From: CAYNJG01 sp964397295
Lineage (GTDB): Bacteria > Planctomycetota > Planctomycetia > Pirellulales > Pirellulaceae
NCBI GenBank assembly: GCA_964397295.1
Contig: CAYNJG010000010.1
Coordinates: 3,830-67,829 of the forward strand
DNA length: 64,000 bases
Reading direction: 5' to 3'
The position numbers were made by a program, and so were the translations under genes. Positions within the stretch are counted from its first letter, which is position 1. The number at the start of each line of letters is the position of its first letter. Of the stretch, positions 1-9,750 are shown in pieces. The notes below the pieces were generated by a model, which saw only the letters and a list, made by a program, of their open reading frames with translations, ran no database searches and had not been told where the DNA came from.

Positions 1-3000
1 GGGAAAGCCTGAAACTCGAACTGCGGCAGACCGTCGGCTGCACTTCGTTGAATGAGTACACCGCTCGCCAAACAATTCGCTGATAGTTGAAGTGATTTCG
101 TGAGCTTCGTTTCTGTGTAGATTTGTTCGAGCGTCGAGACGCCGAAATTGTGGAACGTCTGCACCTTTTGCCGCACGAATGGCATCGCGTGACTTGAGCA
201 ACTAAGTCCGCGTCGAGGAAAGCACTTATCGCTTTCAAATTTGGCTTCGAGGATATGGCGTTTGCCCGTTTGGTCGAAGTCGCCGTAGAACAACAACTCA
301 GGCTTCTCGTCGCTGGCTTTGTACTGCGTGTTGAACCCGAAATTCGTAACCACGTAGTCCATGTTGCCGTCTCTGTTGAGATCACATGGGCTGATCCCAT
401 TCCACCAACCGAGCAACGCGTGCAGCCCGCACTCCTTCGTGCGATCAACTAGCTTTCGCCCGTCATCGGCTGACTCATTGTGGAACAGTCGGATCGGCCC
501 CCACTCGTTGGCCGTCAGCAAATCGGTCCAGCCATCTCCGTCCACGTCCGACCAAACCGCGGACACAACCAAGCCGCTCGACAGCAACGTTAGTGCTTCC
601 GTCTTTGTCGCATCGGTGAACTTTGGCTTACCGGCTGTACTGTCATTTTTCAGTAGCCGACTATTGGGCGTGCTCGGGTAATCTCCTGGAATAACACGTC
701 CGCCGACGAAGAGATCCAGATCGCCGTCACGATCATAGTCCGCTGCCACAACAACGCTGCCGCTATCTCGAATGTCTGGTAAAGCTCCGTCAGACAAGGA
801 GAACTTCCCTTTGCCATCGTTCAGATAAAGTCGGTCTCTTAGTCTCTCGTCGTTCGGCTCGAATTCCGAACCGCCACTGACGCAGTACAAATCTTTGTCG
901 CCGTCGAGATCGGCGTCGAAGAACAACGCTCCCATATCTTCCGATTCAGTCTCTGGCAGTATCGAGCCAACAACCAAGCGTCCGCCACCAGCATTTTTGT
1001 AGACGGCTCGTTTTGCTCCGCTGGGACGGCCGTGGTAGATGTCATCTCGACCATCTCCGTCAACGTCAGCGACTGCGATGGACGCTCCCAATCTCGAATG
1101 CGAGTAGGGCAGCAATGGCTGTCGCTTGTAATCGTCGAATTCGTTTTCTATGTGGCGAAGTGCTGGGAACGTGGTGGAAGGTCGAAACCAAAACCGCTTC
1201 GGATCTAATGCGTAGCCCGGCTGAGCCGCGACTGGCTCGCCTTGTTCCGTTACTTGGTACTTGCGGTTAGTGGCTAAGTCTTGGAAAGATTGAGTCACAC
1301 CGCTCGGCCACTCGACCGTCAGTTCGTCGATCTTCTCGGCCATCGTACCGAAGTGCAGCGTGGGCTGATTGCAGGACTGGAAGCCCATCGTCGGCGAGAG
1401 GTACCGCACCTGACGTTGGTTGCCCGATCGAAGGCGAACCGTCGCCCCAATGCCGGATCGATTGCTCGCTTTGCCTTGCAACGTGACTTCGATCGATTTG
1501 CCTTTCGTCGCGTTTCGGTAAATCGAAAGCGGCTCGTCCAAGTGAGTGCAGACAATATCCAAGTCGCCGTCGGAATCGAGATCACCGTAGGCTGCCGCGT
1601 AGCTCATACTTAGCTTTTGAAGTCCCCACGACTTGCCGACGTTTTTGAACTTCAGGTCGCCCAAGTTTTTAAAGGCCAAGTTCTCCTCGCGTCGTGGATC
1701 GGTGTCTTCCCACAGGTCCCACTGTGTTTTTCCGATTCGCTGAACATCGGTGAAATTCCGGTCGGAGTGATTGAACATCCGAGCAGCACCGTTGGTGATG
1801 TAAACGTCCAGTTTTCCGTCGTTGTCAAAGTCGGCCAGCTTCACCGCCCACGTCCAATCCGATTTCGCAAGCCCCGTCATGTACGCGGCTTCCATGAACC
1901 GGGGCGTTCCGGTGTTCAACAACAACGCATTCCGCATGTACTGCCGTGGGTTGGCCGTCGCCATGAAAGTACGGTGGACATTCATCTCGCCCATCGTCAC
2001 CTTGGATCGGTAGTGTGTGGTGCCAGCCATGTCGCTAACAAACAGGTCAATGAGCCCATCGTTGTTGATGTCGCCCGCCTCACTACCCATGCTAAACCAT
2101 GTTGTATGCGGAAACGTTTCTTGGATCACGTCGGTGAAGGTGCCATCGCCGTTATTGCGATAGAGCTGATCGGCTACTTTGAAATCGTTACCGACAAAAA
2201 GATCGGGAAGCCGATCCCCGTTGAAGTCCCACCACAGCACCGAATTTCCCACACCGCGATCTGCCAACCCAGATTCGACAGTCACATCTGTAAAACGAAT
2301 CTGCTTGCCATCGGAATTGGTTAAGTTGCTTTTGAGGAGTCGATCTTGGCGACCAACGTTGGTGAATTCTTTCTTGCCGTGCTCATTGCGAACGATTCCA
2401 TAGTACTTATCAAACGGTGCAATGACCTCGTACTCATTGTTTCCAACTTGCCGCACGGGTGGTTTCCCCGGCCGCCCGGCTGGATTGACGTACTGATACC
2501 CCGACACCAGGACGTCCAGATCTCCGTCTAAGTCGTAGTCGCTGAAGGCCGCGGTGAAAGATGCGTCTATCAAGTCCAACCCGTAAGCTTTCGCCAACTC
2601 TTCGAATTGCGGTTTGGCTGGATCACTGGTTTGGTTGATGAAAAGCTGGTTGGCTGCGTCGTAGTTGCAGACGTAGATATCCAGATCTCCGTCGTTGTCA
2701 ATGTCGACCAGCGTAACTCCAGCCGACCAGTCGTTTCGAATTCCAAATTTCGTCTCGTCCGATGCATCGCGAAAACGCATGGATGCCTGGCCATCCGTGC
2801 CTGCGATCTGAAGATAAAGACGGTTCTTTACAGGTCCACCGGTCACGGCCAAGTCAGGCAGACCATCGCCGTTCAGATCACCGATCGCGATACCGGGTGA
2901 CGCGTAACCGCCAACATAAATCGCTTTCTGCGGATGTGTGATATCGATTGGCTGAATGAAATCGATGCCAGTATCGGAGGGTGATAACTCTTCGAAGAGT

Positions 3001-3143
3001 GTGCTGCTTTCCGAACCAGTGCGAGCCGTAAACGGCATCGAAACGATGTTGGCTTCATCTGCCGTCGCGGAAAGGCAAAAGCTTGAGTGCCAACACGTGA
3101 CTACTAGAAAACCGATGAGAGTGAGATGCAATGAGAAACGCAT
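1..3143 (-). CDS. CRTAC1-type FG-GAP/VCBS repeat protein (C-terminus outside window)
   Basis: The frame is open from the ATG at 3143 to the left edge, at least 1047 residues. It begins with a signal peptide (about residues 1-27), so the product is exported. FG-GAP/VCBS calcium-binding-like motifs of the form D-x-[ND]-x-DG-x-xD recur from about residue 85 (GDLNGDGLPDL, VDIDNDGDLDI, SDYDLDGDLDV). An ASPIC/UnbV-like segment lies at about 530-625 (GIGATVRLR followed by TVEWPSG), and a second set of VCBS repeats follows from about 660. This order matches the bacterial CRTAC1 family. It lies 49 bp downstream of the SGNH/TPR gene and is probably co-transcribed. Function beyond a secreted, probably calcium-binding beta-propeller is unknown. 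Confidence 0.9.
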   Translation of the reverse strand, partial: MRFSLHLTLIGFLVVTCWHSSFCLSATADEANIVSMPFTARTGSESSTLFEELSPSDTGIDFIQPIDITHPQKAIYVGGYASPGIAIGDLNGDGLPDLAVTGGPVKNRLYLQIAGTDGQASMRFRDASDETKFGIRNDWSAGVTLVDIDNDGDLDIYVCNYDAANQLFINQTSDPAKPQFEELAKAYGLDLIDASFTAAFSDYDLDGDLDVLVSGYQYVNPAGRPGKPPVRQVGNNEYEVIAPFDKYYGIVRNEHGKKEFTNVGRQDRLLKSNLTNSDGKQIRFTDVTVESGLADRGVGNSVLWWDFNGDRLPDLFVGNDFKVADQLYRNNGDGTFTDVIQETFPHTTWFSMGSEAGDINNDGLIDLFVSDMAGTTHYRSKVTMGEMNVHRTFMATANPRQYMRNALLLNTGTPRFMEAAYMTGLAKSDWTWAVKLADFDNDGKLDVYITNGAARMFNHSDRNFTDVQRIGKTQWDLWEDTDPRREENLAFKNLGDLKFKNVGKSWGLQKLSMSYAAAYGDLDSDGDLDIVCTHLDEPLSIYRNATKGKSIEVTLQGKASNRSGIGATVRLRSGNQRQVRYLSPTMGFQSCNQPTLHFGTMAEKIDELTVEWPSGVTQSFQDLATNRKYQVTEQGEPVAAQPGYALDPKRFWFRPSTTFPALRHIENEFDDYKRQPLLPYSHSRLGASIAVADVDGDGRDDIYHGRPSGAKRAVYKNAGGGRLVVGSILPETESEDMGALFFDADLDGDKDLYCVSGGSEFEPNDERLRDRLYLNDGKGKFSLSDGALPDIRDSGSVVVAADYDRDGDLDLFVGGRVIPGDYPSTPNSRLLKNDSTAGKPKFTDATKTEALTLLSSGLVVSAVWSDVDGDGWTDLLTANEWGPIRLFHNESADDGRKLVDRTKECGLHALLGWWNGISPCDLNRDGNMDYVVTNFGFNTQYKASDEKPELLFYGDFDQTGKRHILEAKFESDKCFPRRGLSCSSHAMPFVRQKVQTFHNFGVSTLEQIYTETKLTKSLQLSANCLASGVLIQRSAADGLPQFEFQAF

Positions 3144-3192
3144 GTCATTGATCGTAGCGAGGGAGACGATTGCAAGTCGTCCATTGTATCAT

Positions 3193-5433
3193 CTACGGAG
3201 TCGCGGATCTCAGACTATCGAGAAACTGCTGAGCTACCGCTCGGCCTGAATCCAACTCCAGCAGAGCCGCGAATCCCTCCATCGCTTTCTCACGCAGTTC
3301 AGGGTCTCGAGCCAGTTGAAGCGAGATCACACGGAAAAGCTGCGGTCGTTTTTCGATCAATGTTTGGAACTCGTCTAACGCGGTTGATGCGTCGTCCGCC
3401 TTCAACAACGTGTAACCCAGCTGCAGCCTCGCTGCCTCGTTTTGCGGGTCCGCTTCAACGGCTTGGCGGAATCGTTGGGCAGCATCAGTCGGCTTTTTCT
3501 GATTCGCCAGGACGAGGCCCCAGTTCAAGTACGCCTCAGCGAACGTCGGTTGCGTTTCCACCGCCAACGCAAACTGCTCATACGACTCGTCGTATTTGCC
3601 AAGATGGGACAAGCAAATGCCCAAGCTATTCCTGGCTCGAACATAATCGGGTCTCAGTTCCACCGCTTTCTGAAGCGGCGTTCGAGCTGCTTCGTATTTC
3701 TTTAGTCGATTCAACTGAGCCCCCAACCGAAAAAATGCCTCGGGCCGATGTGGCAGTTCGAACGTGATCGCGCGGAAACTCTCAGCAGCGCCTTCTTTGT
3801 CGCCCACAGCATCACGTAACAGGCCAAACTGTTGTTGCAACAGCCAATCCTGGGGGCGCTGCGTGGTCAGCGATTGGTAGTTCGCGAAAGTTGCCTTCGC
3901 CATGTCGCTGGTCATCGCTTGCGTGAGCTCCGTCATTATTTGCTGAAGCTCGGCGTTCCGTTCTGCTTGGTTCATTCGACCGGAAAATGGAGGAACCGCC
4001 ATTCGCCCACGAACGTCTTGAAGCGTAAGTCGTTGGTGATAAGGTGATCGGCCAAGCAACTGCCCGCACGTTTCTATGCTTGGCCATTGGGACAAAGCAC
4101 CTGATTTGTCAAACGAGAGTTTCTTCTCGAGCTGTTCTGCAAACAATCGAGCGAGCTGATAGTTGCCCTCAAAGGTTAAGTGCACATGCTCGTAAAGTAA
4201 GGAATTGTCACCTACTCCGGAGACGGTCGACGTGGTTAATTGCTGCTCGCCATCGATGACCGCAACGTTTTCCGACGTGGGCAAGTCGCGAATGATGCGA
4301 TTGATTTGCGAGTCAGCACGAAAGCGCAATGCGTCCAGGTCTCGAGCAGCCCGGAACTTTTCGATCGCTTTTTCTTTTTGTTCTACCCGAGCGAAACAGA
4401 GTCCTTGCCGGTACGCCAATCCTGCGTAGTTCGGATCGATGCTTGCTGCTTCGGCGAAGCTTTCTATAGCAGCCGCAATATCCCCGTTCTGCTGCGATGC
4501 CTTGCCTGCGTCGAAAACTCTTTGCCATGCGGCGATTTGATCTTCCGAGAGCTTCGAATGGACTGATACGAATGGCGCGAAATCTCGAAGATTGGTGACT
4601 ACCGTGCTGACCAACACTTCGGTGTCGTTCGGAGCCGTATTTACGATAGCCCTTAGGTTCGCCTGGTAGTTACGGTAGACGCGGGCAAGTTCCGGGTCAT
4701 CGTGCGGCACCTGCTGATCCAGGAACATTTCCATACCGCCCCAAGTATCCGGCGATCCACCGCTACCGGAACGAAGCCCAACGGCGAACTGCCCCAGCTT
4801 TGTCTCCTGCATGGCCAGAGACAATCGAGAATTCCATAGTGGACGGTTCTTTCCGCCGAACACCGTACCTGCGCCAAACGGACCGTGGACTTCGTTATTT
4901 CCCAGATAGATAAGCCATGCGTCCGCATCGAGCCGCTTGCAATCGCCGACGATCGAACGAACGACATGCGAATTGATCGCCGTTACTGCGCAGTTGATGA
5001 CTTCAAATGTTTGGTTTGGATACCGTTGCTCGAGCATCGTTTGGAGCACGCGCGGCATCCCGTAGGCAACCTCTGGGTCACCCATCGCAGCCGAACCACC
5101 GAACACGAGAATACGCACCGTACCGCTAGGTTTATCTTGCTCGCAAACAATCGGCTGCGGCGTTCGAGCAAGCGACTTAGGAAAGAACCGCCACGCAAAT
5201 TTGTAGTTGTCGACGACGTAGCCAGGCTTTGACGGATGAGGAACCAAGAAGTCCGTGGGATAGCCTACTCCGGCAGTTCGGAGACCAACTTCGATGAGGA
5301 GCAATGCCAAGAATGGAAGAGACATTGCGATCAGACGAAACACCCACTTCCGACCACGAGACATAGGCCGCCGTGGTTTCCGTCGGCCCGCAGCGTGCTG
5401 CTGCTGGTTGGAGGTAGAGTCGGAGTTCGCCAC
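3193..5433 (-). CDS. Membrane-anchored SGNH-hydrolase-like protein with C-terminal TPR repeats
   Basis: About 746 residues. A basic N-terminus precedes one transmembrane helix (about 31-50). An SGNH/GDSL-like domain follows, with GGSAAMGDP near residue 113 (nucleophile-loop Ser) and GNNEVHGPFG near 178 (block III-like Asn). The second half carries TPR repeats, e.g. PDYVRARNSLGICLSHLGKY. I chose the GTG at 5433, preceded by GCGGAAG at 5-nt spacing. A TTG at 5463 would extend it by 10 residues, but that codon lies inside a strong hairpin (5460-5489). An ATG at 5364 is a shorter option. The pairing with a CRTAC1-type gene downstream suggests a joint envelope role; substrate unknown. Confidence 0.85.
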   Translation of the reverse strand: MANSDSTSNQQQHAAGRRKPRRPMSRGRKWVFRLIAMSLPFLALLLIEVGLRTAGVGYPTDFLVPHPSKPGYVVDNYKFAWRFFPKSLARTPQPIVCEQDKPSGTVRILVFGGSAAMGDPEVAYGMPRVLQTMLEQRYPNQTFEVINCAVTAINSHVVRSIVGDCKRLDADAWLIYLGNNEVHGPFGAGTVFGGKNRPLWNSRLSLAMQETKLGQFAVGLRSGSGGSPDTWGGMEMFLDQQVPHDDPELARVYRNYQANLRAIVNTAPNDTEVLVSTVVTNLRDFAPFVSVHSKLSEDQIAAWQRVFDAGKASQQNGDIAAAIESFAEAASIDPNYAGLAYRQGLCFARVEQKEKAIEKFRAARDLDALRFRADSQINRIIRDLPTSENVAVIDGEQQLTTSTVSGVGDNSLLYEHVHLTFEGNYQLARLFAEQLEKKLSFDKSGALSQWPSIETCGQLLGRSPYHQRLTLQDVRGRMAVPPFSGRMNQAERNAELQQIMTELTQAMTSDMAKATFANYQSLTTQRPQDWLLQQQFGLLRDAVGDKEGAAESFRAITFELPHRPEAFFRLGAQLNRLKKYEAARTPLQKAVELRPDYVRARNSLGICLSHLGKYDESYEQFALAVETQPTFAEAYLNWGLVLANQKKPTDAAQRFRQAVEADPQNEAARLQLGYTLLKADDASTALDEFQTLIEKRPQLFRVISLQLARDPELREKAMEGFAALLELDSGRAVAQQFLDSLRSATP

Positions 5434-5459
5434 GATGACTTCCGCTTGAATTAAACGTA

Positions 5460-5489
5460 ACAAGGCTCGGACGAATGCCCGAGCCTTGT
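5460..5489 (-). terminator. Perfect 11-bp hairpin downstream of PEP-CTERM gene
   Basis: ACAAGGCTCGG and CCGAGCCTTGT pair perfectly around an 8-nt loop. On the minus strand the stem follows the PEP-CTERM gene stop by about 30 nt and is followed by TTACGTTTAATT, which is T-rich but not a pure U tract. It is probably a terminator or 3' mRNA-stabilising hairpin separating 5519-6718 from the SGNH/TPR gene. Confidence 0.6.
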
Positions 5490-5518
5490 ACTATTCTACC
5501 ATCGGTTTCGAAGAGGAA

Positions 5519-6718
5519 TTAACGTCGACGACGAAGTTGCAATCCAACCAAACCGAACAAGAGCATCAGCAGACTGCTTGGCTCTGGCACGGACTCTGCA
5601 GCCAGTGCTTCGCTAAGTGCCATGCCATTCTCCTGCAGGAATATACGGCGGAAATCAGCAAAGTCAGCCAAGTCGACGCTACCCGAGAAGTCGATATCGC
5701 CAGCCGAGAAGTTGATGTCCTGGCCAAACTGGTCCATGTTCGAAAGCAAGATGCCGTAATCGTCCAAGTCGATATCGTCGTCCATGTCGAAGTCACCCAG
5801 GGTGATTCCGACAAAGTCCGTTACCAAGCTGATGTTGTCGATGTGGTGATTCGAGTTGGCACCACCTGTTCGCCCACCGAAAACGAACTGACCAGGAGAC
5901 GGAGTGTATTCAATCGCCTGATCAAAGACGGTACGGTCTTTATAAGAAACGAATAGATTACTCGTTCCGTCTTCTTGAGCGACAAGTTCGATGACCAATC
6001 TTGCAAAGCCTAGCTCTTCACCTTGCGGCCCCGTTTGAAGCGATGTGTTGTCGAACAAGTCACCGTTCAAAGTTGGGAAACCAGCTTGACCGATGAGCTC
6101 GCCGTCAACACGGATACTCAAACCAACACAGTCATTCACGATCTCACCAAAATCGTCACGAGTGTTTGGGCACGTTTGGTCACCACCAACTTCAAGAGCT
6201 GCTGGATCACCAGGAAGCGGCAAGTCTTCGGATCCGGCATTTGGGTCCGTCGGGCCACTCTGCCATTCGTCGAAACCAATACCAAGGCCCGTTGTCGAAC
6301 CTTCTTCCGGAAGACTGCCTTCCGTCCCGATGCCCGAATAGATCAGGTTACCTTCGAGAAGCGGGTCGTCTGGCGTAACAAGATTGAAGCTAAACCCGTC
6401 AGCGGGTCGATCCGAACCATCGCCAACCCGAAGGTCCGCAGAAATCCGGAACGAAGTCAGGGCTTCTCCATCAGCGAGGTCGGGAAAGACGATCGCCCCA
6501 CTCTGGCCGTTTATGGCGTCGGTAACGCTGAGGAAACCAGAATTCTCTACGCCTCCAGTTTGCCGCCATTCCGAATCGCCGAAGAATTCGACACCCCGGT
6601 CTTCAGGATCAGTACTGAAGTCCAACGCGATGCCACCTTGGCCGAAAACTTGGCTGCCTCCGACCATCAAAACCATACCGGCGACTAACGCCAGCAATTG
6701 CTTAGATGAAATTTTCAT
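5519..6718 (-). CDS. PEP-CTERM secreted protein with lectin-like domain and dockerin-like EF-hand repeats
   Basis: 399 residues. It has an N-terminal signal peptide (to about residue 27), then a beta-rich region resembling L-type lectin/concanavalin folds (the FSFNL strand near 108). Two calcium-binding dockerin type I-like repeats follow (GDFDMDDDIDLDDYGILL and GDIDFSGSVDLADFADF, about 305-360). The C-terminal PEP-CTERM signal has VPEPSS, a hydrophobic helix and RRRR. PEP-CTERM proteins are processed by exosortase; no exosortase gene is in this window. The ATG at 6718 has AAGGA about 8 nt upstream. It lies 29 bp downstream of another PEP-CTERM gene and may share its transcript. Confidence 0.88.
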   Translation of the reverse strand: MKISSKQLLALVAGMVLMVGGSQVFGQGGIALDFSTDPEDRGVEFFGDSEWRQTGGVENSGFLSVTDAINGQSGAIVFPDLADGEALTSFRISADLRVGDGSDRPADGFSFNLVTPDDPLLEGNLIYSGIGTEGSLPEEGSTTGLGIGFDEWQSGPTDPNAGSEDLPLPGDPAALEVGGDQTCPNTRDDFGEIVNDCVGLSIRVDGELIGQAGFPTLNGDLFDNTSLQTGPQGEELGFARLVIELVAQEDGTSNLFVSYKDRTVFDQAIEYTPSPGQFVFGGRTGGANSNHHIDNISLVTDFVGITLGDFDMDDDIDLDDYGILLSNMDQFGQDINFSAGDIDFSGSVDLADFADFRRIFLQENGMALSEALAAESVPEPSSLLMLLFGLVGLQLRRRR

Positions 6719-6747
6719 ATTTAATTTCCTTGTTTACTGGAGGAGGA

Positions 6748-9276
6748 TTAGCCGCGTCGGGGACGAACAACGAGTAGACCCAACATCACCATCATCGATA
6801 GTAACGCCGACGATGGCTCTGGCGTATTAACCGCAGCACCCGCAGGGGCTGAGGCTTCCAATGCTTGCGAAAACAACCACACGTCGTTCAAGTCGACGAT
6901 GCCATCGAGATTGAAATCGCCGTCTGGGTTGTTCGTGCCGAAGTTACGATCGAGACCACGCTCATCGTCCAAATCCACAACACCATCGGCATTGAAGTCA
7001 CCCGGAATTGGGTTAGGGCCGGTGAACGAACCAGGAGTGATCTCCCAGTCGAACAGTCCGTCCTCCAATTCGAAGCCGACATCCTCACCCCAAATGTCCG
7101 TTGCATCTATGTGGAAATCAGTAAGAGCCACCTCGAAACTATCGCCTCCACCGTTCTCAAAGAACCCAGCGACGAAAGTTGTCTCTAGATCAGATTCGAC
7201 AGTGAAATTACCCGAGGTGAAGGCGTGACCACGGCCACCGTTGAAGATCACTCCATCGCTCGGACTCGTGCCGTTTTCGTTGAATGTTTCGGTGAAGCTC
7301 ACACCGTCGATTCGAATCCAGCAACCATCGTCACTACCACAACCAATTGCATAGTCACCGGCAGGGATAGTTACGTTGGCTTCCAAAACCATACCGAACG
7401 TGTTCATGTCGTCATCAATTGTGCCGTTCGGACCTTCCGGGTAGGGCAGGGTAAAGTCGGGAAAACTTCCCTCACCACCGCCGAAGTCAACGATGTCGTT
7501 GAACTCGAAGGTGAAGTCCTCATTGATAATTACATCCGTCAGTTCGCCATTGAGGATCTGCTGAAACTCAGCGACGCTATCAATTCCAGCATTTACCGCT
7601 TGCGGGTGTATCCGCAACAATCGTCCGCTGAACTGAGCGTACGTGTCTTGCGTTGAAAGACCAACGGTCGCGACAACTGCTACTGCGAGCACTGCGTTCC
7701 GTCCACTCTTGCGAAATTTCATCATCCCAAGGATTCCTAACAGTAAAAGCATTGCCCCAGACGGTTCAGGAACTGACGTAGCAGCCCCGAGCGTCTGGCC
7801 GAAGTTGCTAGAAAGAACCAGGAAGTCGCCAAACGCGACTGTTCCGTCACAATCGACGTCCCCGTCCCCGTAGTTCTGAGTCTGTGTACCAAAATTCGAT
7901 GATAGAACCAAGAAATCACCAAACGCGACAGATCCATCGCCGTCGAGGTCGCCGAGCAACGCATTGATAGGTGCACAACCCACTGGGTCCAAAGACAGTC
8001 CGTAAACGACCGAACCATTGGCCTGGATACCATTCGAAAGCGCATAACGGAAAGTGACGTCTTGTGCACCATCGGTGTCAAACAAGTCGCCCAGAGGAAT
8101 AGCCGTACCATTCGAAACCGGAACCGAACCAGTGAGGTTGACCTCGGTAATTCGAGATTCGTCGTTATTCGGACTTAGGTCCCAATCTCCGCCAAATCCC
8201 TCATAGCCAGATGCTTCAAGCGAGCCGCTTGATGAACCAAGGGTAATACCAGTGATATCGAAACCGCCCAAAAGTGGCGAGTCGTGACGAAGTTCTGCGG
8301 AACCCGTTTCTGGGTCGATGTTAAGAACTAGATCCGAAATCGGTCCATTGAATTCAACCGAGCCTTCAATAACTCGGCCATCAGCCGTGAGGTATTCCCA
8401 TGAGAGATTTTCGTCAGATGGACTTGAACCGACACCATCTACCCATGGGGTACCGAAGTCAAGTTCTTGATTAGGTGACAACGAGGCCATACCGCTTAGG
8501 TTGAATTCCGCAAGCAGAGAGTTCGTGGTTGTAGTTTCATCCCAGCCTGGCAAATCTTGATCTTGAAGGCTTATGTAGTTATTGCGATCCCGAGCAAGAA
8601 GCCCGTTGGGGGATGAAATACTATACCCCTTGATATCGAGGTTACCGGCACCATTGACGATCGTTGTGGCACCTGTGAGACGGTCAACGGTGAGAACCGG
8701 ATTGCTCTCAACCACGACGCCACCACCAGCCGCATCTGTTACGAATGAAAGTCGAAGCCCGTCACCCAAGTCAGGTGCACTGCCATCAACCGTAACCGAT
8801 CGAGCTGCTCCACCTACCGTGCTGGCGGAGAAAAGGTTCAGCGTATCGCCGAGCCCCAAGCCGTCGACGAGCGAACCGGCAACGTCAATTGTGCCACCAG
8901 AAATTCCGAAGACGTCGGTAGTGAGCGAGCCACCACCAAAAGAAACAACCCCGTCCGACCCAACAACTGTTTCGTTGTTCACGGTAAGGTCGGCACCATT
9001 ACCGAGTGCGATCGTTCCGCTGATGACGGAAAGAGCGTGTACAGTGTCAGCTGTGCCAACGTTGGCCGTTCCACCATTGCGAATGGCGGCAACATGTCCA
9101 TCAGTTGGTGCCTCTGGATCCCACGAACCGGCGCTAGACCAGTTTCCGCTTTCTGTGTTCCAAAGTGCAGTGGGCAGTAAGTCTTGAGCTGACACAGTCA
9201 GACTTACCCAAACGCTCAGGCCAAGCCCAAGCACGCTGGATCGTATAACCCCAGCGCAAAGTTTTGGCATTCTCAT
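6748..9276 (-). CDS. Double PEP-CTERM protein: two complete exported proteins in one reading frame
   Basis: 842 residues with two full sets of export elements. Part 1: signal peptide (1-30), G/T-rich beta-repeat region (40-160), a beta domain, two dockerin-like repeats (GDLDGDGSVAFGDF and GDVDCDGTVAFGDF, 442-493), then VPEPSG at 502-507, a hydrophobic helix and MMKFRKSGR (518-526). Part 2 starts at that basic stretch with a second signal-peptide-like segment (ending TYAQ at 548). A PA14-like domain follows (GSDDGCWIRIDG), two more dockerin-like repeats (about 775-815), and a terminal TPEPSS, helix and RPRRG. The ATG at 9276 has AGGGGATAG upstream. The internal ATGs at 7725 and 7722 are possible second starts. 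It may be a polyprotein, a recent fusion by loss of a stop codon, or two overlapping in-frame genes. Confidence 0.88.
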   Translation of the reverse strand: MRMPKLCAGVIRSSVLGLGLSVWVSLTVSAQDLLPTALWNTESGNWSSAGSWDPEAPTDGHVAAIRNGGTANVGTADTVHALSVISGTIALGNGADLTVNNETVVGSDGVVSFGGGSLTTDVFGISGGTIDVAGSLVDGLGLGDTLNLFSASTVGGAARSVTVDGSAPDLGDGLRLSFVTDAAGGGVVVESNPVLTVDRLTGATTIVNGAGNLDIKGYSISSPNGLLARDRNNYISLQDQDLPGWDETTTTNSLLAEFNLSGMASLSPNQELDFGTPWVDGVGSSPSDENLSWEYLTADGRVIEGSVEFNGPISDLVLNIDPETGSAELRHDSPLLGGFDITGITLGSSSGSLEASGYEGFGGDWDLSPNNDESRITEVNLTGSVPVSNGTAIPLGDLFDTDGAQDVTFRYALSNGIQANGSVVYGLSLDPVGCAPINALLGDLDGDGSVAFGDFLVLSSNFGTQTQNYGDGDVDCDGTVAFGDFLVLSSNFGQTLGAATSVPEPSGAMLLLLGILGMMKFRKSGRNAVLAVAVVATVGLSTQDTYAQFSGRLLRIHPQAVNAGIDSVAEFQQILNGELTDVIINEDFTFEFNDIVDFGGGEGSFPDFTLPYPEGPNGTIDDDMNTFGMVLEANVTIPAGDYAIGCGSDDGCWIRIDGVSFTETFNENGTSPSDGVIFNGGRGHAFTSGNFTVESDLETTFVAGFFENGGGDSFEVALTDFHIDATDIWGEDVGFELEDGLFDWEITPGSFTGPNPIPGDFNADGVVDLDDERGLDRNFGTNNPDGDFNLDGIVDLNDVWLFSQALEASAPAGAAVNTPEPSSALLSMMVMLGLLVVRPRRG
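7723..7738 (-). promoter_or_regulatory. Candidate internal ribosome binding site and start within the double PEP-CTERM ORF
   Basis: On the minus strand AGGA (7738-7735) is followed after 9 nt by tandem ATG ATG codons (7725 and 7722). These would start a 324- or 325-residue protein beginning MMKFRKSGR with a normal signal peptide. The SD-like spacing is acceptable, so the second half could be translated independently. This is inference from position and sequence only. Confidence 0.4.
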
Positions 9277-9750
9277 CAGATGCTATCCCCTGTCGTAGTA
9301 AAAAATAAATCGTTGGCCTACTCCTAATCTCCACAGTTTCACCCTCTCTGCTCACAGAGAACCACCCGCGACCGAGTAGGAGCGGACAGTGATCCGAAAC
9401 ACAGAGGTTGTGTGTGCAAATCGTAAACGCAATCTAATCCGATTAAAAGATTTTATCTGCAAAGATCCGCAAAGTAACAAAACGTACGTTCACTATCCCT
9501 CTGGAAATCCGCGCACGCCGTCGTGATACACGCGGTTACACCCGCTATCAACTTGCGAGGTCTCCGAGCAAAACTTGCAATTCTACAAGTCAAACCACTT
9601 CGCTAGATCGAGACCGAGACCAACCTGGCTTAGCCACGCAGTCGATCACTGACGCACAAACCGCTACCGAAATCATGCCCAGAAGAATGAGTTCTCGGCG
9701 TGCATAAAAGCAGTTCAAAAAGATTTCTCGTGAACTCGAATCGCAGCCTA
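9277..9750. other. 474-bp intergenic region upstream of the PEP-CTERM genes
   Basis: No convincing ORF. A 6-bp hairpin (TCTCTG-CTCA-CAGAGA) lies at 9345-9360. An AT-rich stretch at 9430-9462 contains, on the minus strand, TTGCAG followed by TTTTAAT and ATTAGAT elements that could be a weak promoter for the PEP-CTERM genes. No strong terminator was seen after the gene ending at 9751. Confidence 0.35.

Noticed and set aside
1617..2324. 235-residue plus-strand ORF and others (361-681, 1281-1613)
   Set aside because: They lie antisense to the FG-GAP gene, have no domain signal or ribosome site, and mirror its codon bias.
5461..5463. TTG 5463 as start of the SGNH/TPR gene
   Set aside because: The codon lies inside the perfect hairpin 5460-5489; GTG 5433 has a better ribosome site.
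6023..6688. 221-residue plus-strand ORF
   Set aside because: Antisense shadow of the PEP-CTERM gene, no signal or motif.
9318..9379. CCTACTC/GAGTAGG inverted repeat in the 9.3-kb intergenic region
   Set aside because: Only 7 bp over a 48-nt gap; expected by chance and with no poly-T or operator context.
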